This document shows positions 43,900 through 52,994 of a stretch of DNA of 64,000 nucleotides, piece after piece. Where the stretch lies: the NCBI GenBank assembly GCA_963717135.1, contig CAVQVN010000009.1:248001-312000 (forward strand). The letters run 5' to 3'. How positions within the stretch are numbered: the first letter of the stretch is position 1; every line of letters begins with the position of its first letter. Both the position numbers and the translations under genes were made by a program. The DNA comes from UBA4744 sp963717135. Its GTDB lineage: Bacteria; Actinomycetota; Acidimicrobiia; Spongiisociales; UBA4744. The notes beneath the pieces were generated by a model. The model did no database searches, was not told the origin of the DNA, and was given only the letters and a program-made list of their open reading frames with translations.

Positions 43900-45081
43900 A
43901 TGTCCGACCTCTGGCTGCTCGATCCGGATGTCGAGTTTCTGAACCACGGCTCCTTTGGGGCCTGTCCGCGTCCCGTGCTCGAACACCAGTCTGCGCTGCG
44001 CGGTCGCATGGAGGCGGAACCGATCCAGTTCTTCGCCAACCTCGAGGAACCGGCCGATTCCGTCCGATCAGTACTGGGACAGTTCGTTGGTGCCGATCCC
44101 GACGACCTGGCATTCGTGGTGAATGCCACCACAGGAGTCAACACGGTGCTTCGCTCCCTCGACTTTGAGCCGGGCGACGAGATCCTCATCACCGATCACG
44201 TCTACAACGCCTGTCGCAACGCCGCCGTCGCAGTGGCGGAACGCTCGGGAGCGCGAGTGGTCACTGCCCGGGTACCGTTCCCCATCGGCTCGCCCGACGA
44301 AGTGGTCGACGCCATCGTCTCGGCCGTCACCGCTCGAACGCGCTTGTTGCTGGTTGATCATGTGACGAGCCCGACCGCGCTGGTGTTTCCGGTCGAACGC
44401 ATCGTGGCGGAGATGAGCGTTCGGGGCGTCGACACCCTCATCGATGGAGCACATGCTCCCGGCATGGTTCCCGTCGACCTCGAGGCCATCGGCTCCGCCT
44501 ACTACACCGCCAATGCCCACAAGTGGCTGTGCGCGCCGAAGGGCGCCGCCTTCTTGCATGTCCGCCGAGATCGCCAGGCCGGCATCGTCCCTACGGTGAT
44601 CAGCCATGGTGCCAATTCGCCCCGGAGCGATCGTTCCCGATTTCGTCTTCTCTTCGATTGGACCGGCACCAACGACCCGACTGCCCATCTGGTCATACCG
44701 ACTGCCATCAAAACGATGAACGCCCAAATGCCAGGAGGCTGGCCCGCCCTGCAGCAACGGAATCATGCCATGGCTCTCGCCGCGCGTGATCTTCTGGTCG
44801 ATGCCCTGCAGATCGATCGGCCGGCGCCCGACGAGATGGTCGGCGCCATGGCCGCAGTCCCTCTCCCCCCGGCGACCGGCGATCCACCCGTCTTCGGGCG
44901 CACCGCCCTCCAGCAAAGGTTGTGGCAGGACCATCACATCGAGGTGCCGATCAACGTCTGGCCGGAATGGCCCCAGCAACTCCTCCGGGTTTCCGTACAG
45001 ATCTACAACCGGATTGAGCAGTATGCGCTACTGGCCGGACTCCTGGTCGGAAACGTCCTCCATCAGAAGGACCCGGGATGA
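43900..45081 (+). CDS. Class V aminotransferase (isopenicillin-N-epimerase-like)
   Basis: The 393-residue PLP enzyme begins FLNHGSFGACPRPV, the start of this aminotransferase group. It has LIDGAHAPGM with the cofactor-binding Asp/His and the PLP lysine in NAHKWLCAPKG near residue 209. Members act as epimerases, desulfurases or lyases; the substrate here is unknown. TAACCT lies 6 nt before the ATG. Confidence 0.9.
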   Translation: MSDLWLLDPDVEFLNHGSFGACPRPVLEHQSALRGRMEAEPIQFFANLEEPADSVRSVLGQFVGADPDDLAFVVNATTGVNTVLRSLDFEPGDEILITDHVYNACRNAAVAVAERSGARVVTARVPFPIGSPDEVVDAIVSAVTARTRLLLVDHVTSPTALVFPVERIVAEMSVRGVDTLIDGAHAPGMVPVDLEAIGSAYYTANAHKWLCAPKGAAFLHVRRDRQAGIVPTVISHGANSPRSDRSRFRLLFDWTGTNDPTAHLVIPTAIKTMNAQMPGGWPALQQRNHAMALAARDLLVDALQIDRPAPDEMVGAMAAVPLPPATGDPPVFGRTALQQRLWQDHHIEVPINVWPEWPQQLLRVSVQIYNRIEQYALLAGLLVGNVLHQKDPG

Positions 45082-45164
45082 ACCCGGGTCCCGCTGCGCC
45101 CCCCAAACCTCCCGCTGACTTCGTGACCGTTGGTCTGCACTGAGGTGTGTGTACTCGCTACCCT

Positions 45165-45185
45165 ACGACCACTCATAGTGGTCGT
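45165..45185. promoter_or_regulatory. Perfect 9-bp hairpin upstream of the radical SAM operon
   Basis: ACGACCACT and AGTGGTCGT pair perfectly around CAT. No T-tract follows, so an operator or a structured RNA is as likely as a terminator for the upstream aminotransferase gene. Confidence 0.4.
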
Positions 45186-45210
45186 AAAGACACAAAGGTC
45201 TCCGAGCGTC

Positions 45211-45222
45211 GGGACTAGTCCC
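45211..45222. promoter_or_regulatory. GGGAC palindrome upstream of the radical SAM operon
   Basis: GGGACTAGTCCC is a perfect 12-bp palindrome 54 bp before the start codon. It shares the GGGAC/GTCCC half-sites with the region at 13628-13653, but with a different spacing. Confidence 0.4.
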
Positions 45223-45275
45223 CCGGCTATCGGGTCTGCCTGACCCACGGGGACCATCCTCGGTACGCTTGAAGG

Positions 45276-46226
45276 ATGGGAACGAGCGAAGAATCGGTTC
45301 TCATGAGAGACGAGCCGGCCTATCTTGCAGTACACCGTACCGGAGGGATGACCGCCCGGGCCCACCTGGCAACGACCGAGTTGCAGAAGTGTGGGTCCTG
45401 CCCGCGAGACTGCGGTATCGATCGAACCGGGGGCGACCTCCCTCCCTGTCGAATTGGGCGGAAAGCCCGGATATCGGCCGCCTTCCCGCATTTCGGGGAA
45501 GAAAGGTGTCTCAGCGGAACCAACGGCTCGGGGACCATTTTCTTCTCTTCCTGCAACCTGCACTGTGTGTTCTGCCAGAACTGGGACATCTCTTCGTCAC
45601 CGGCCGGCCGGGAGCTCGACGCATCGCAACTGGCCGGGGTCATGTTGCGCCTTCAAGAAGTCGGATGTCACAACATCAATCTCGTGACACCCGAACACGT
45701 CGTCCCGCAAATAGTGGAGGCGCTGGCGATCGCTGTTCCGGCGGGATTGCGCCTCCCTCTGGTGTACAACACCAGCGCCTACGACGGACCATCCGCACTT
45801 CGTCTGATGGATGGTCTGGTCGACATCTACATGCCCGACTTCAAGTTCTGGGCACCGGAGACCGCCCGGCGACTGGCCCGGGCGGAAAACTATCCGACGG
45901 TGGCGCGGACGGCCATTGCCGAGATGAATCGTCAGGTTGGAACCCTGACGATCGGCCGGGACGGCTTGGCCCGCCGCGGTCTACTCGTGAGACATCTCGT
46001 GATGCCGGGCCACACAGCGGAGACGGCCGCCATCCTGCAATGGCTGGCCGACGAGATCTCACCGGACACCTACGTGAACATCATGGATCAATACCGGCCG
46101 GAACACCGGGTGCCCGGCAATCCCCGCTACGCGGACATCGATCGCCGGGCATCGGCCGGCGAAGTGGCTGCCGCGGTCGCGGCCGCCACGCAGGCCGGTC
46201 TGTGGCGACTGGACCGGCGGTCATGA
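45276..46226 (+). CDS. Radical SAM protein, PflX/COG1313-like
   Basis: The 316-residue protein has the radical SAM cluster motif CNLHCVFC (about residues 93-100) followed by QNWDIS. Upstream cysteines in CGSCPRDCG and a downstream YMPDFKFW segment are as in PflX-like activases. It would cleave S-adenosylmethionine to start a radical on a protein or small molecule. TACGCT lies 6 nt before the ATG. The stop overlaps the next radical SAM gene as ATGA, so they are likely used together. Confidence 0.85.
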   Translation: MGTSEESVLMRDEPAYLAVHRTGGMTARAHLATTELQKCGSCPRDCGIDRTGGDLPPCRIGRKARISAAFPHFGEERCLSGTNGSGTIFFSSCNLHCVFCQNWDISSSPAGRELDASQLAGVMLRLQEVGCHNINLVTPEHVVPQIVEALAIAVPAGLRLPLVYNTSAYDGPSALRLMDGLVDIYMPDFKFWAPETARRLARAENYPTVARTAIAEMNRQVGTLTIGRDGLARRGLLVRHLVMPGHTAETAAILQWLADEISPDTYVNIMDQYRPEHRVPGNPRYADIDRRASAGEVAAAVAAATQAGLWRLDRRS

Positions 46227-47347
46227 CCTCCGAGCGGGAAACGCCGGGCCGTCCCGAGGCCGGCGTACCGACGCGGTTCTGGCACGATCTTCCGGACGGA
46301 CGCGTGCAGTGCGATCTGTGCCCCAGGTATTGCAAGCTCCATGAGGGCCAGAAGGGACTGTGTTTCGTACGGTCCCGACACGAGGACCAGATCGTGCTCA
46401 CCACCTACGGCCGCTCGTCGGGCTTCTGTGTAGATCCCATCGAGAAGAAGCCTCTCAACCATTTCTTCCCGGGGACGCCGGTTCTCTCTTTTGGCACGGC
46501 CGGATGCAATCTGGCCTGCCGGTTCTGCCAGAACTGGGACATCTCGAAAGCGCGACGGTTCGATGCTCTGACCGATCTAGCCTCGCCGGCCCGGATCGCC
46601 CGGATGGCCGCCGAGCTGAGTTGTCGCAGCGTCGCTTTCACCTACAACGATCCGGTCGTGTTTCACGAATACGCCGTCGATGTTGCCCGGGCGTGTCACG
46701 CCGTCGACGTGAGGACCGTGGCGGTGACCGCCGGCTACGTCTGTTCGGAACCGAGAGTGGAGTTCTACGCAAATATCGACGCGGCCAACGTTGACTTGAA
46801 AGCATTCAGCGAAGAGTTCTACAAGCGAGTGTGTGGCGGGCATCTGCAGCCGGTCCTCGAAACGCTCCGGTATCTCCACGACGAGACGGAAGTCTGGTTG
46901 GAGATCACCACCCTGCTTATCCCCGAAATGAACGACTCCAACCACGAAATCGATCAGCTCACCTCCTGGATTGTGAACCATCTCGGCCCTGATGTTCCAC
47001 TCCACTTCACAGCTTTTCACCCTGATTTCAAGATGCTCGACCGGCCGCCCACTCCCCTCGCAACCCTCACCCGGGCTCGCCGAATCGGTCTGACCAACGG
47101 CCTGCGCTACGTATACACCGGCAACGTGACCGACCCCGACGGTCAGACGACCCGGTGCCACAACTGCGGGGCTGAGATCATGAGTCGCCAGGGACACAGG
47201 CTGGTTGGCTGGGACCTCGATAGCACGGGCAGGTGTGCGACGTGCGGCACGCCCTGCGCCGGTGTGTTCGATCCGGTCGGCCCCGGTACCTGGCGGGGGC
47301 AACGGCTTCCGGTCCGGCCGCCCGATCTCAGCGGGCCGGGCCGATGA
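46223..47347 (+). CDS. amrS: AmmeMemoRadiSam system radical SAM enzyme
   Basis: The 374-residue protein has an N-terminal Cys motif (CDLCPRYCKL), the radical SAM cluster CNLACRFC with QNWDIS, and C-terminal zinc-like CHNCG and CATCG. This is the AmrS layout of the system made of AMMECR1, Memo and a radical SAM enzyme. The system's reaction is not well established. The start overlaps the upstream stop, although the reading frame is open further upstream. Confidence 0.88.
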   Translation: MTSERETPGRPEAGVPTRFWHDLPDGRVQCDLCPRYCKLHEGQKGLCFVRSRHEDQIVLTTYGRSSGFCVDPIEKKPLNHFFPGTPVLSFGTAGCNLACRFCQNWDISKARRFDALTDLASPARIARMAAELSCRSVAFTYNDPVVFHEYAVDVARACHAVDVRTVAVTAGYVCSEPRVEFYANIDAANVDLKAFSEEFYKRVCGGHLQPVLETLRYLHDETEVWLEITTLLIPEMNDSNHEIDQLTSWIVNHLGPDVPLHFTAFHPDFKMLDRPPTPLATLTRARRIGLTNGLRYVYTGNVTDPDGQTTRCHNCGAEIMSRQGHRLVGWDLDSTGRCATCGTPCAGVFDPVGPGTWRGQRLPVRPPDLSGPGR

Positions 47348-48143
47348 CAAACGCTCCGTAGCCGACGACGGTGTCTCGTCCTCCCGCCGTGTCCCCGGAT
47401 GATCGCAGGTCGAGCTGAGAGCATTCCCAACCGTGGCGGCGGGCGAGCAAGAGAGCAGCCTGAACGCCTACCAGACCGCACGCGTCACCCTCACCGAGAT
47501 GATCGGGGCGCCTCGCCACGATGGCCCGGGCCGTCCGTTCATCGCGCACCCGGGCTGCTTCGTAGCCGAGATAGTGCGAAAGATCCGAACTGACGATGAC
47601 CAGCACGTCATCCTGCTCGGCCAGGTCTCCCAGAACCTCCGCCACAGTTTCCGGTTGGGTTCTTCCGGTGAGGAGGGCAAGCAGGGTGAATTGCTCTAGA
47701 ACCGCCTGGAGAAAGGGGAGCTGCACTTCAATGCTGTGCTCGGGCGCATGCGGAGCCGGGTTGGAAGCCACGGCGGCCCGGCTACCGGCGATCGTCGATA
47801 GCCCCGCATCCACGGGAACCACGCCCATCGGAGTAGCGAAACCATCAACGCCGGGCGTCGCCAGGCCTGCCAAGCCGACGAAATGGGAAGGGCCCAGAAC
47901 GACCACCCGTTGCGGTCGGTCCACAGCCTGCAACAGCCGGTAGGCGGTCGCCGCCACCGGTCCGGAGTAGACGTATCCGGCGTGGGGCACAATGAGGAGA
48001 CGCACCTCGACGTCGGGGGCGCGGAGGCCGGCCGCCGCCAGCATCCGATCGACGGAAGCGCGTAGCACCCTCGGATCCGACGGGTAGAAACTCCCGGCTA
48101 CGGCCGGCGGACGAATCGACCGGGGAGAGTGATCTGACGTCAT
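47328..48143 (-). CDS. amrB: Memo-family protein of the AmmeMemoRadiSam system
   Basis: The 271-residue protein has the Memo signature: RPPAVAGSFYPSDP, PHAGYVYSG, LGPSHFVG, EHSIEVQLPF and VSSDLSHY. These carry the histidines and aspartates of the presumed metal site (related to extradiol dioxygenases). It converges with amrS, overlapping by 20 bp, so the set is on both strands. The AMMECR1 partner is not in this window. Confidence 0.9.
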   Translation of the reverse strand: MTSDHSPRSIRPPAVAGSFYPSDPRVLRASVDRMLAAAGLRAPDVEVRLLIVPHAGYVYSGPVAATAYRLLQAVDRPQRVVVLGPSHFVGLAGLATPGVDGFATPMGVVPVDAGLSTIAGSRAAVASNPAPHAPEHSIEVQLPFLQAVLEQFTLLALLTGRTQPETVAEVLGDLAEQDDVLVIVSSDLSHYLGYEAARVRDERTARAIVARRPDHLGEGDACGLVGVQAALLLARRHGWECSQLDLRSSGDTAGGRDTVVGYGAFVIGPAR

Positions 48144-48259
48144 GCGGGTCTCTCCTCATTCCAGCAGACTCCTCGAAGGTACATGGTTCCCTTGGTCCGG
48201 CCGCCTAGGGTTGCAAGAAGAGAATGTAATCTCGACCACGATCGCCAGAGGTGGCTTCG

Positions 48260-49102
48260 GTGCAAAGAATCGCGGTAGTAACTGATTCGGTGGCGATGTT
48301 GCCCGAATCGCTTGCCCGGGAGCTGAACATCCGTGTGGTCCCCATTGTGCTGACCATCGGCGACCGGACGTACCGAGATGGGATCGATCTCGCTACCCAG
48401 GAGTTCTACCGGCTCTTGCGCACCAGCGAGGAACTCCCCACCACGGCCGCACCCTCGGTCGGTGAGTTCCTGAGGGTTTTCGAAGAAGCTCTGAACGACG
48501 CCGAGGCGGTGGTCGCCGTCCACGTCTCATCTGAGCTCACCTCGGTCTACAAATTTGCGCTGATGGCGGCCGGTCAGATCCCGGGAGGCCGGGTCCACGT
48601 CGTCGATTCACAGTCGGCCACGATGGCCCAGGGGTTCGTCGCCCTGGCGGCCGCCCGGGCCGCCCGCGCCCGAGCAGACCTCGAAACGGTGTTGGCCGCG
48701 GCTGAGGACGTCCGATCCCGGGTCCGGTTCTTCGCATTTCTGGAAACCCTGGAATACCTTCGGCGGGGCGGCCGGGTCAACGGTGCGGTCGCCATGATGG
48801 GAAACGCCATTCAACTCAAACCGATCGTGCACATCGTCGAAGGCCAGATCGCGGCAATCGCCCGACCTCGTACCCGTCGCAAGGCAACCCAGGCGATGCT
48901 CGATTTGATGTCGTCCGAGGTCGGCGACCGGCCGGTACGGGCCGCAGTCCTCCACGCCGACTCGTTCGATGACGCAGAGGCTCTCCGCCGCCGGGTCGCC
49001 GACCAGTTCGACTGTCTCGAGCTGCACGTGACCGAGCTGACTCCGGTGATGGGAACCCACACCGGACCGGGATTGCTCGGCCTGGCCTACCACTTGGAGT
49101 AG
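48260..49102 (+). CDS. DegV family fatty-acid-binding protein
   Basis: The 280-residue protein starts RIAVVTDSVAMLP and has SSELTSVYK and DSQSATMAQG, the DegV core. DegV proteins bind fatty acids and act as fatty-acid kinase partners (FakB). GTG 48260 is preferred over 48251 because AGAGGTGG then has normal spacing and DegV proteins start just before this strand. It is 2 bp from a PlsY-like gene, which fits a role in lipid synthesis. Confidence 0.9.
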   Translation: MQRIAVVTDSVAMLPESLARELNIRVVPIVLTIGDRTYRDGIDLATQEFYRLLRTSEELPTTAAPSVGEFLRVFEEALNDAEAVVAVHVSSELTSVYKFALMAAGQIPGGRVHVVDSQSATMAQGFVALAAARAARARADLETVLAAAEDVRSRVRFFAFLETLEYLRRGGRVNGAVAMMGNAIQLKPIVHIVEGQIAAIARPRTRRKATQAMLDLMSSEVGDRPVRAAVLHADSFDDAEALRRRVADQFDCLELHVTELTPVMGTHTGPGLLGLAYHLE

Positions 49103-49104
49103 TC

Positions 49105-49770
49105 ATGGCTCTCCAAACGGCGCTGCTCATCATCGGCGCCTACCTCGTCGGCTCAATACCCACCGGATACTTGACGGCCCGCTGGCTGAAGGGAACCGAC
49201 CTGCGCCGCTACGGAAGCGGTACCCCGACCGGATCGATGGTCTACGAGCACGTCGCCCGATGGGCCGTCGTGCCGGTTGGCCTGTTCGACGTCGGCAAGG
49301 CGGCGCTTCCTACCTGGCTGGCCCTCCAGTTGGATCTCGGCACCGGTGCCGCTTTGGCGGCCGGTTTGGCGGCAATAGCCGGACACAACTGGCCTATCTG
49401 GTTGGGATTCACCGGGGGAAGGGGCGTCAGCGGTTTTCTGGGCGTCCTGGTCGTGATCTTCCCGCTGGGAACGTCGTGGCTGCTCGGCTTTCTGCTGATC
49501 GGGTGGCGGTTGGGCGACTCGACGCTATGGACCCTGGGCAGTCTGGTGACCCTCCCAGTGTTCTCGTGGCTGATCGACGGTCCGGCCATCCTCCCCGTGG
49601 CGGCCGCAGCGATGTTGTTCCTCACCGTGGCGAAACGGATCGAGGCGAACCGGCGGCCGTTGCCAACCCACGGACCGGAACGGCGGCGGGTCATCGTGCG
49701 CCGAATGCTCTTCGATCGAGACATCCGTTCCCACGTCGAGTGGATCAATCGGACCCCCGATCAGGTCTGA
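49105..49770 (+). CDS. PlsY-like acyltransferase, divergent motifs
   Basis: The 221-residue membrane protein has several hydrophobic segments and motif 1 GSIPTGYL. It has a motif-3-like GHNWPIWLGFTGGRGV. Motif 2, normally GSGNxGATN, reads GSGTPTGSM, so the usual residues are altered. PlsY acylates glycerol-3-phosphate with acyl-phosphate. Whether this one does so is uncertain. Next to DegV it suggests use of acyl-phosphates made by a FakA/FakB kinase. Confidence 0.75.
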   Translation: MALQTALLIIGAYLVGSIPTGYLTARWLKGTDLRRYGSGTPTGSMVYEHVARWAVVPVGLFDVGKAALPTWLALQLDLGTGAALAAGLAAIAGHNWPIWLGFTGGRGVSGFLGVLVVIFPLGTSWLLGFLLIGWRLGDSTLWTLGSLVTLPVFSWLIDGPAILPVAAAAMLFLTVAKRIEANRRPLPTHGPERRRVIVRRMLFDRDIRSHVEWINRTPDQV

Positions 49771-49859
49771 GCCTCGGCGAATCGGTAGGGCGTATTGGAG
49801 GATGGAACCGGACGGTTGGCCCATGGTCAACGTCGGGGAGTTTGTGTCACGATGAATCG

Positions 49860-50753
49860 ATGCTTCGTCTGGATGGTCTCTACAAACGGTTCGGTGAGGT
49901 CGTGGCGCTGGACGATTGCACGCTGACCGTCGGGGCCGGCCAGATGCTCGGCTTCCTCGGACCCAACGGAGCCGGGAAGACGACCGCCATGCGCACGATA
50001 TTCGGATTGGTTCGACCGGACCGGGGCCGGGTCACCTGGGACGATCGCCAGCTGACCACGGCCGTCCGGCGCCGAATCGGGTACATGCCTGAAGAACGAG
50101 GGTTATACCCGAAGATGCGGGTTCGCAAACAACTCGTCTACTTCGGGCGATTGCACGGCCTCGACCGGGAAAACGCAGAACAGGCCGTCGACCGATGGCT
50201 GGAGATGTTCGATCTCACCGACCGAGCAGACGCCAAGGTCGTCGAGCTTTCCCACGGCAACCAGCAGCGAGTCCAGCTGGCCGCCTCACTGGTACACGAC
50301 CCGATGCTCCTGGTTCTCGATGAGCCCTTCGCCGGACTCGACCCGATTGCCGTGGTGACCATGGCCGGGATACTGCGCGAGCAGGCCGAGCGCGGAATTG
50401 CGGTCCTGTTCTCCAGCCATCAGCTCGACCTGGTCGAGGACCTCTGCGACGACGTAGCCATCATCAATGCCGGCCGGGTCATCCTGGCGGGCCGCGTGTC
50501 GCAACTTCGATCGGCGTCGCCCCGGCGTTACCTGGAAATCGCCACTTCCCGGCCGGTCGATCCATCCTGGATAACGCGGCTACCCGGCGCCCACCTGATC
50601 GAGCACCGGGATGACCGGATCCGGCTCCTGGTCGGTGAGGAAGCGAATCTCCAGACGATGGCCGCCGTTGCCGATCAAGCCGGAGACGTTACCTCGTTTA
50701 CCCTGGAGCCCCCGCGGCTCTCTGAGATCTTCACCGCGGCGGTGGGTCGGTGA
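49860..50753 (+). CDS. ABC-2 transporter ATP-binding protein
   Basis: The 297-residue protein has Walker A GPNGAGKTT, signature LSHGNQQR and Walker B LVLDEPF, in the order of an ABC exporter ATPase of the NatA/DrrA type. A C-terminal domain of about 90 residues follows. The stop overlaps the GTG of the permease gene, so both form one transporter. The substrate is unknown. Confidence 0.93.
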   Translation: MLRLDGLYKRFGEVVALDDCTLTVGAGQMLGFLGPNGAGKTTAMRTIFGLVRPDRGRVTWDDRQLTTAVRRRIGYMPEERGLYPKMRVRKQLVYFGRLHGLDRENAEQAVDRWLEMFDLTDRADAKVVELSHGNQQRVQLAASLVHDPMLLVLDEPFAGLDPIAVVTMAGILREQAERGIAVLFSSHQLDLVEDLCDDVAIINAGRVILAGRVSQLRSASPRRYLEIATSRPVDPSWITRLPGAHLIEHRDDRIRLLVGEEANLQTMAAVADQAGDVTSFTLEPPRLSEIFTAAVGR

Positions 50754-51937
50754 AGGATCGCACCACCATCCTCCTGGCCATGGGCCGAGAGCTCAGCGCC
50801 TGGAGAAAGCCATTCCTGATTTCGTCGGCCGTCGTGTTGACGGTGGTGGCGGTCGGTATGACGGCGCTGGTGCTGACCGGCGGAAGAGACCAGACGACCA
50901 CCTACAGTCTGGGCCTGGTAAACAGCCCGTCACCGGCCATCCAACAGGACATCGCCGAGCTCCTTGGCCCCGAAGCTCGAGTGGCTACCGAGACGTACCC
51001 ATCACGCGCTGAGGCAGAGGAGGCGCTGGCCGACCGGCAGGTCGACGCTCTCGTCGTTGGTGAAGATGAAGTCGTATGGGGACCGAGTACCTCTAATGAG
51101 CTGGCTAACGCGGTATGGCTGGCGGTTTCCAATCAGCAGGTTCGCAATAAGGCCGCCGACTTGGGCCTCACCCCTGATGAGGCCAATCGGCTGATCCATC
51201 CCGACATCGAATCCCGGACAGTCGAATCGCCGGAAGCCGGTTCGGTCGCCGACGAGGTGCTGGCCGCCATCTCCGTGATCCTGATGTTCATGGCCATCCT
51301 CGCCTATGGCCAATGGATCGGGTACGCCGTAGTTGAGGAAAAGGCCAACCGGGTGGTTGAGTTGCTGTTAGGGGCGATCAAACCCCACCACCTGATGGTT
51401 GCCAAAGTGCTGAGCATCGGGCTGCTCGGACTGATCCAGATCGTCGCCATCGGGACATTGGCGCTGACGATTGGGCTGGCCAGCGATCGATTGGAGATAC
51501 CGGCTGCCTCGGCATCGATCGTCGTCTGGGTCATCGTCTGGTTCCTGCTCGGGTACGCCTTCTACGGTTCGTTGTATGCCGCCGGAGGGTCACTGGCCTC
51601 CAACAACCAGGAAGCGGGCAGTGTGATCGGCCCGATGAGCATCCTGGTCGGTATCGGTTACGTTCTCGGTTTGATCACCATCTCGGGGGGTGTCGACACG
51701 CTGTTGATCCGGGTGACGTCATTCATCCCCTTCTGGGCGCCCATGCTGATGCCGGGCCGGATCGCTCGCGGCTGGGCGGACAATTGGGAGATTGCCGTCG
51801 CTCTCGGCGTGATGGTCGTGGCGGGCCTGGCCATGATCCGGCTGGCCGGTCGCATCTACGTCGGTGGAGTTGCGCGGGCCACGTCCAGGGTCGGTTGGCG
51901 GGAGGCGTTTCGAACCGGCGCCGACCTGGCCGAATGA
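50750..51937 (+). CDS. ABC-2 type permease (NatB-like)
   Basis: The 395-residue protein has an N-terminal helix (FLISSAVVLTVVAVGMTAL), a long external segment of about 130 residues, then five or more helices (ILMFMAILAYGQWIGYAV, IGLLGLIQIVAIGTL and others). VEEKANRVVELLLGAIKP is the classic NatB-type segment. It is the membrane partner of the ATPase upstream. It starts at GTG 50750 in a GTGA overlap. Confidence 0.9.
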   Translation: MKDRTTILLAMGRELSAWRKPFLISSAVVLTVVAVGMTALVLTGGRDQTTTYSLGLVNSPSPAIQQDIAELLGPEARVATETYPSRAEAEEALADRQVDALVVGEDEVVWGPSTSNELANAVWLAVSNQQVRNKAADLGLTPDEANRLIHPDIESRTVESPEAGSVADEVLAAISVILMFMAILAYGQWIGYAVVEEKANRVVELLLGAIKPHHLMVAKVLSIGLLGLIQIVAIGTLALTIGLASDRLEIPAASASIVVWVIVWFLLGYAFYGSLYAAGGSLASNNQEAGSVIGPMSILVGIGYVLGLITISGGVDTLLIRVTSFIPFWAPMLMPGRIARGWADNWEIAVALGVMVVAGLAMIRLAGRIYVGGVARATSRVGWREAFRTGADLAE

Positions 51938-52012
51938 CCTGCCACCGAGGTTGCCCGGTTGAGCCGATTCTCGCCGGCCGGGCTACCCTGGCGCCGGTCC
52001 GAGAGGAGCAAC

Positions 52013-52984
52013 ATGAGTCCGGCGACTTCGCAGATCGATTCGGTCCGATTGGCCGTTACCAGCGCCCTCCTCGAGGGCGACGCCGGCAGCGCTTTCCACA
52101 TGGTGCGTGGCTTGCTGGACGAGGGCGTCCCCTTTGACGTAGCCCTATTTGACGTCGTGGCGGCCGCTCACGCCGACTTCGGTACGAGGTGGCAAAAGGG
52201 CGACTATCGGATCGCCGATGAACACGCCGCCACCGGGGCCGTGGAGACCCTGGTAGCGATGCTGGCCGGCTCGTTCGACCTGCCGGAAGAGGGGCGGGAA
52301 ATCGTGATCGCCGCTGCCCAAGGCGACCACCACTCGTTGCCCGCCCGGATTACCTCTGCGTACCTGTTGTGGCTCGGCTACCGGGTCCGTTACCTGGGAT
52401 CCAACATGGAGGCAGCCGATCTGGCCGGGTACCTGACTGAGGAAACCCCGAATACCTTGATTCTCTCTTGCGCCATCCCGACGCTGTTGCCCGGGGCCCG
52501 GGCCAGCATCCGGGCGGCCCATCAAGCCGGAGTTCCGGTACTGACCGGCGGCGGTGGTTTCGGACCGGAGGGAGTGTGGGCGTACACGCTCGGGGCAGAC
52601 GCCTGGGTTGCCTCCCCACGGGAGATTGATGATGTGCTTTCGTCCTGGGAACCCGACATCGAAACTGCCGAACTAGTGGTTGCCAAGCATCCTGTGGAGG
52701 CGGAAATCATCGCAGAGCGCCGTCTCGAGGTGTTGGCGTCGGCCGCCCGTCGGCTGTCCGAGTCCTCGCACCGTCTGCGATCCGAACTCGGTTTGCTGTT
52801 GTCGGCAGTCGAGGCCACGTTGTTGGTGAACGACCCGGAACTCCTGTCTGCCTTTGCCGAATGGCAAGACTCGATGCTGTCGGATCAGGGCTACTCGGCA
52901 GAGACCATCGCTCAGCTGGCCCCGGCTCTTTCAAACGCTCTCGCCGGCCTGGCGCCAATCGCAGCCGGATTGCTCAGCTCGTAG
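52013..52984 (+). CDS. Cobalamin-binding domain protein (CarH/LitR-like core without HTH)
   Basis: The 323-residue protein has a helical bundle (about residues 1-80) ending YRIADEHAATGAVE, then a B12-binding Rossmann domain with AAQGDHHSLPAR. The histidine is placed like the DxHxxG cobalamin ligand, but the glycine is replaced. A C-terminal domain of about 100 helical residues follows. No DNA-binding helix-turn-helix is visible, unlike CarH. It could be a B12 or light sensor that acts by protein contact. ATG 52013 has AGAGGAG upstream. Confidence 0.75.
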   Translation: MSPATSQIDSVRLAVTSALLEGDAGSAFHMVRGLLDEGVPFDVALFDVVAAAHADFGTRWQKGDYRIADEHAATGAVETLVAMLAGSFDLPEEGREIVIAAAQGDHHSLPARITSAYLLWLGYRVRYLGSNMEAADLAGYLTEETPNTLILSCAIPTLLPGARASIRAAHQAGVPVLTGGGGFGPEGVWAYTLGADAWVASPREIDDVLSSWEPDIETAELVVAKHPVEAEIIAERRLEVLASAARRLSESSHRLRSELGLLLSAVEATLLVNDPELLSAFAEWQDSMLSDQGYSAETIAQLAPALSNALAGLAPIAAGLLSS

Positions 52985-52994
52985 CTACCAGACC

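Noticed and set aside
45269..46222. N-terminal extension of amrS through the upstream gene
   Set aside because: The frame is open by chance. The PflX-like protein in the other frame has a real radical SAM motif, and amrS homology starts at 46223.
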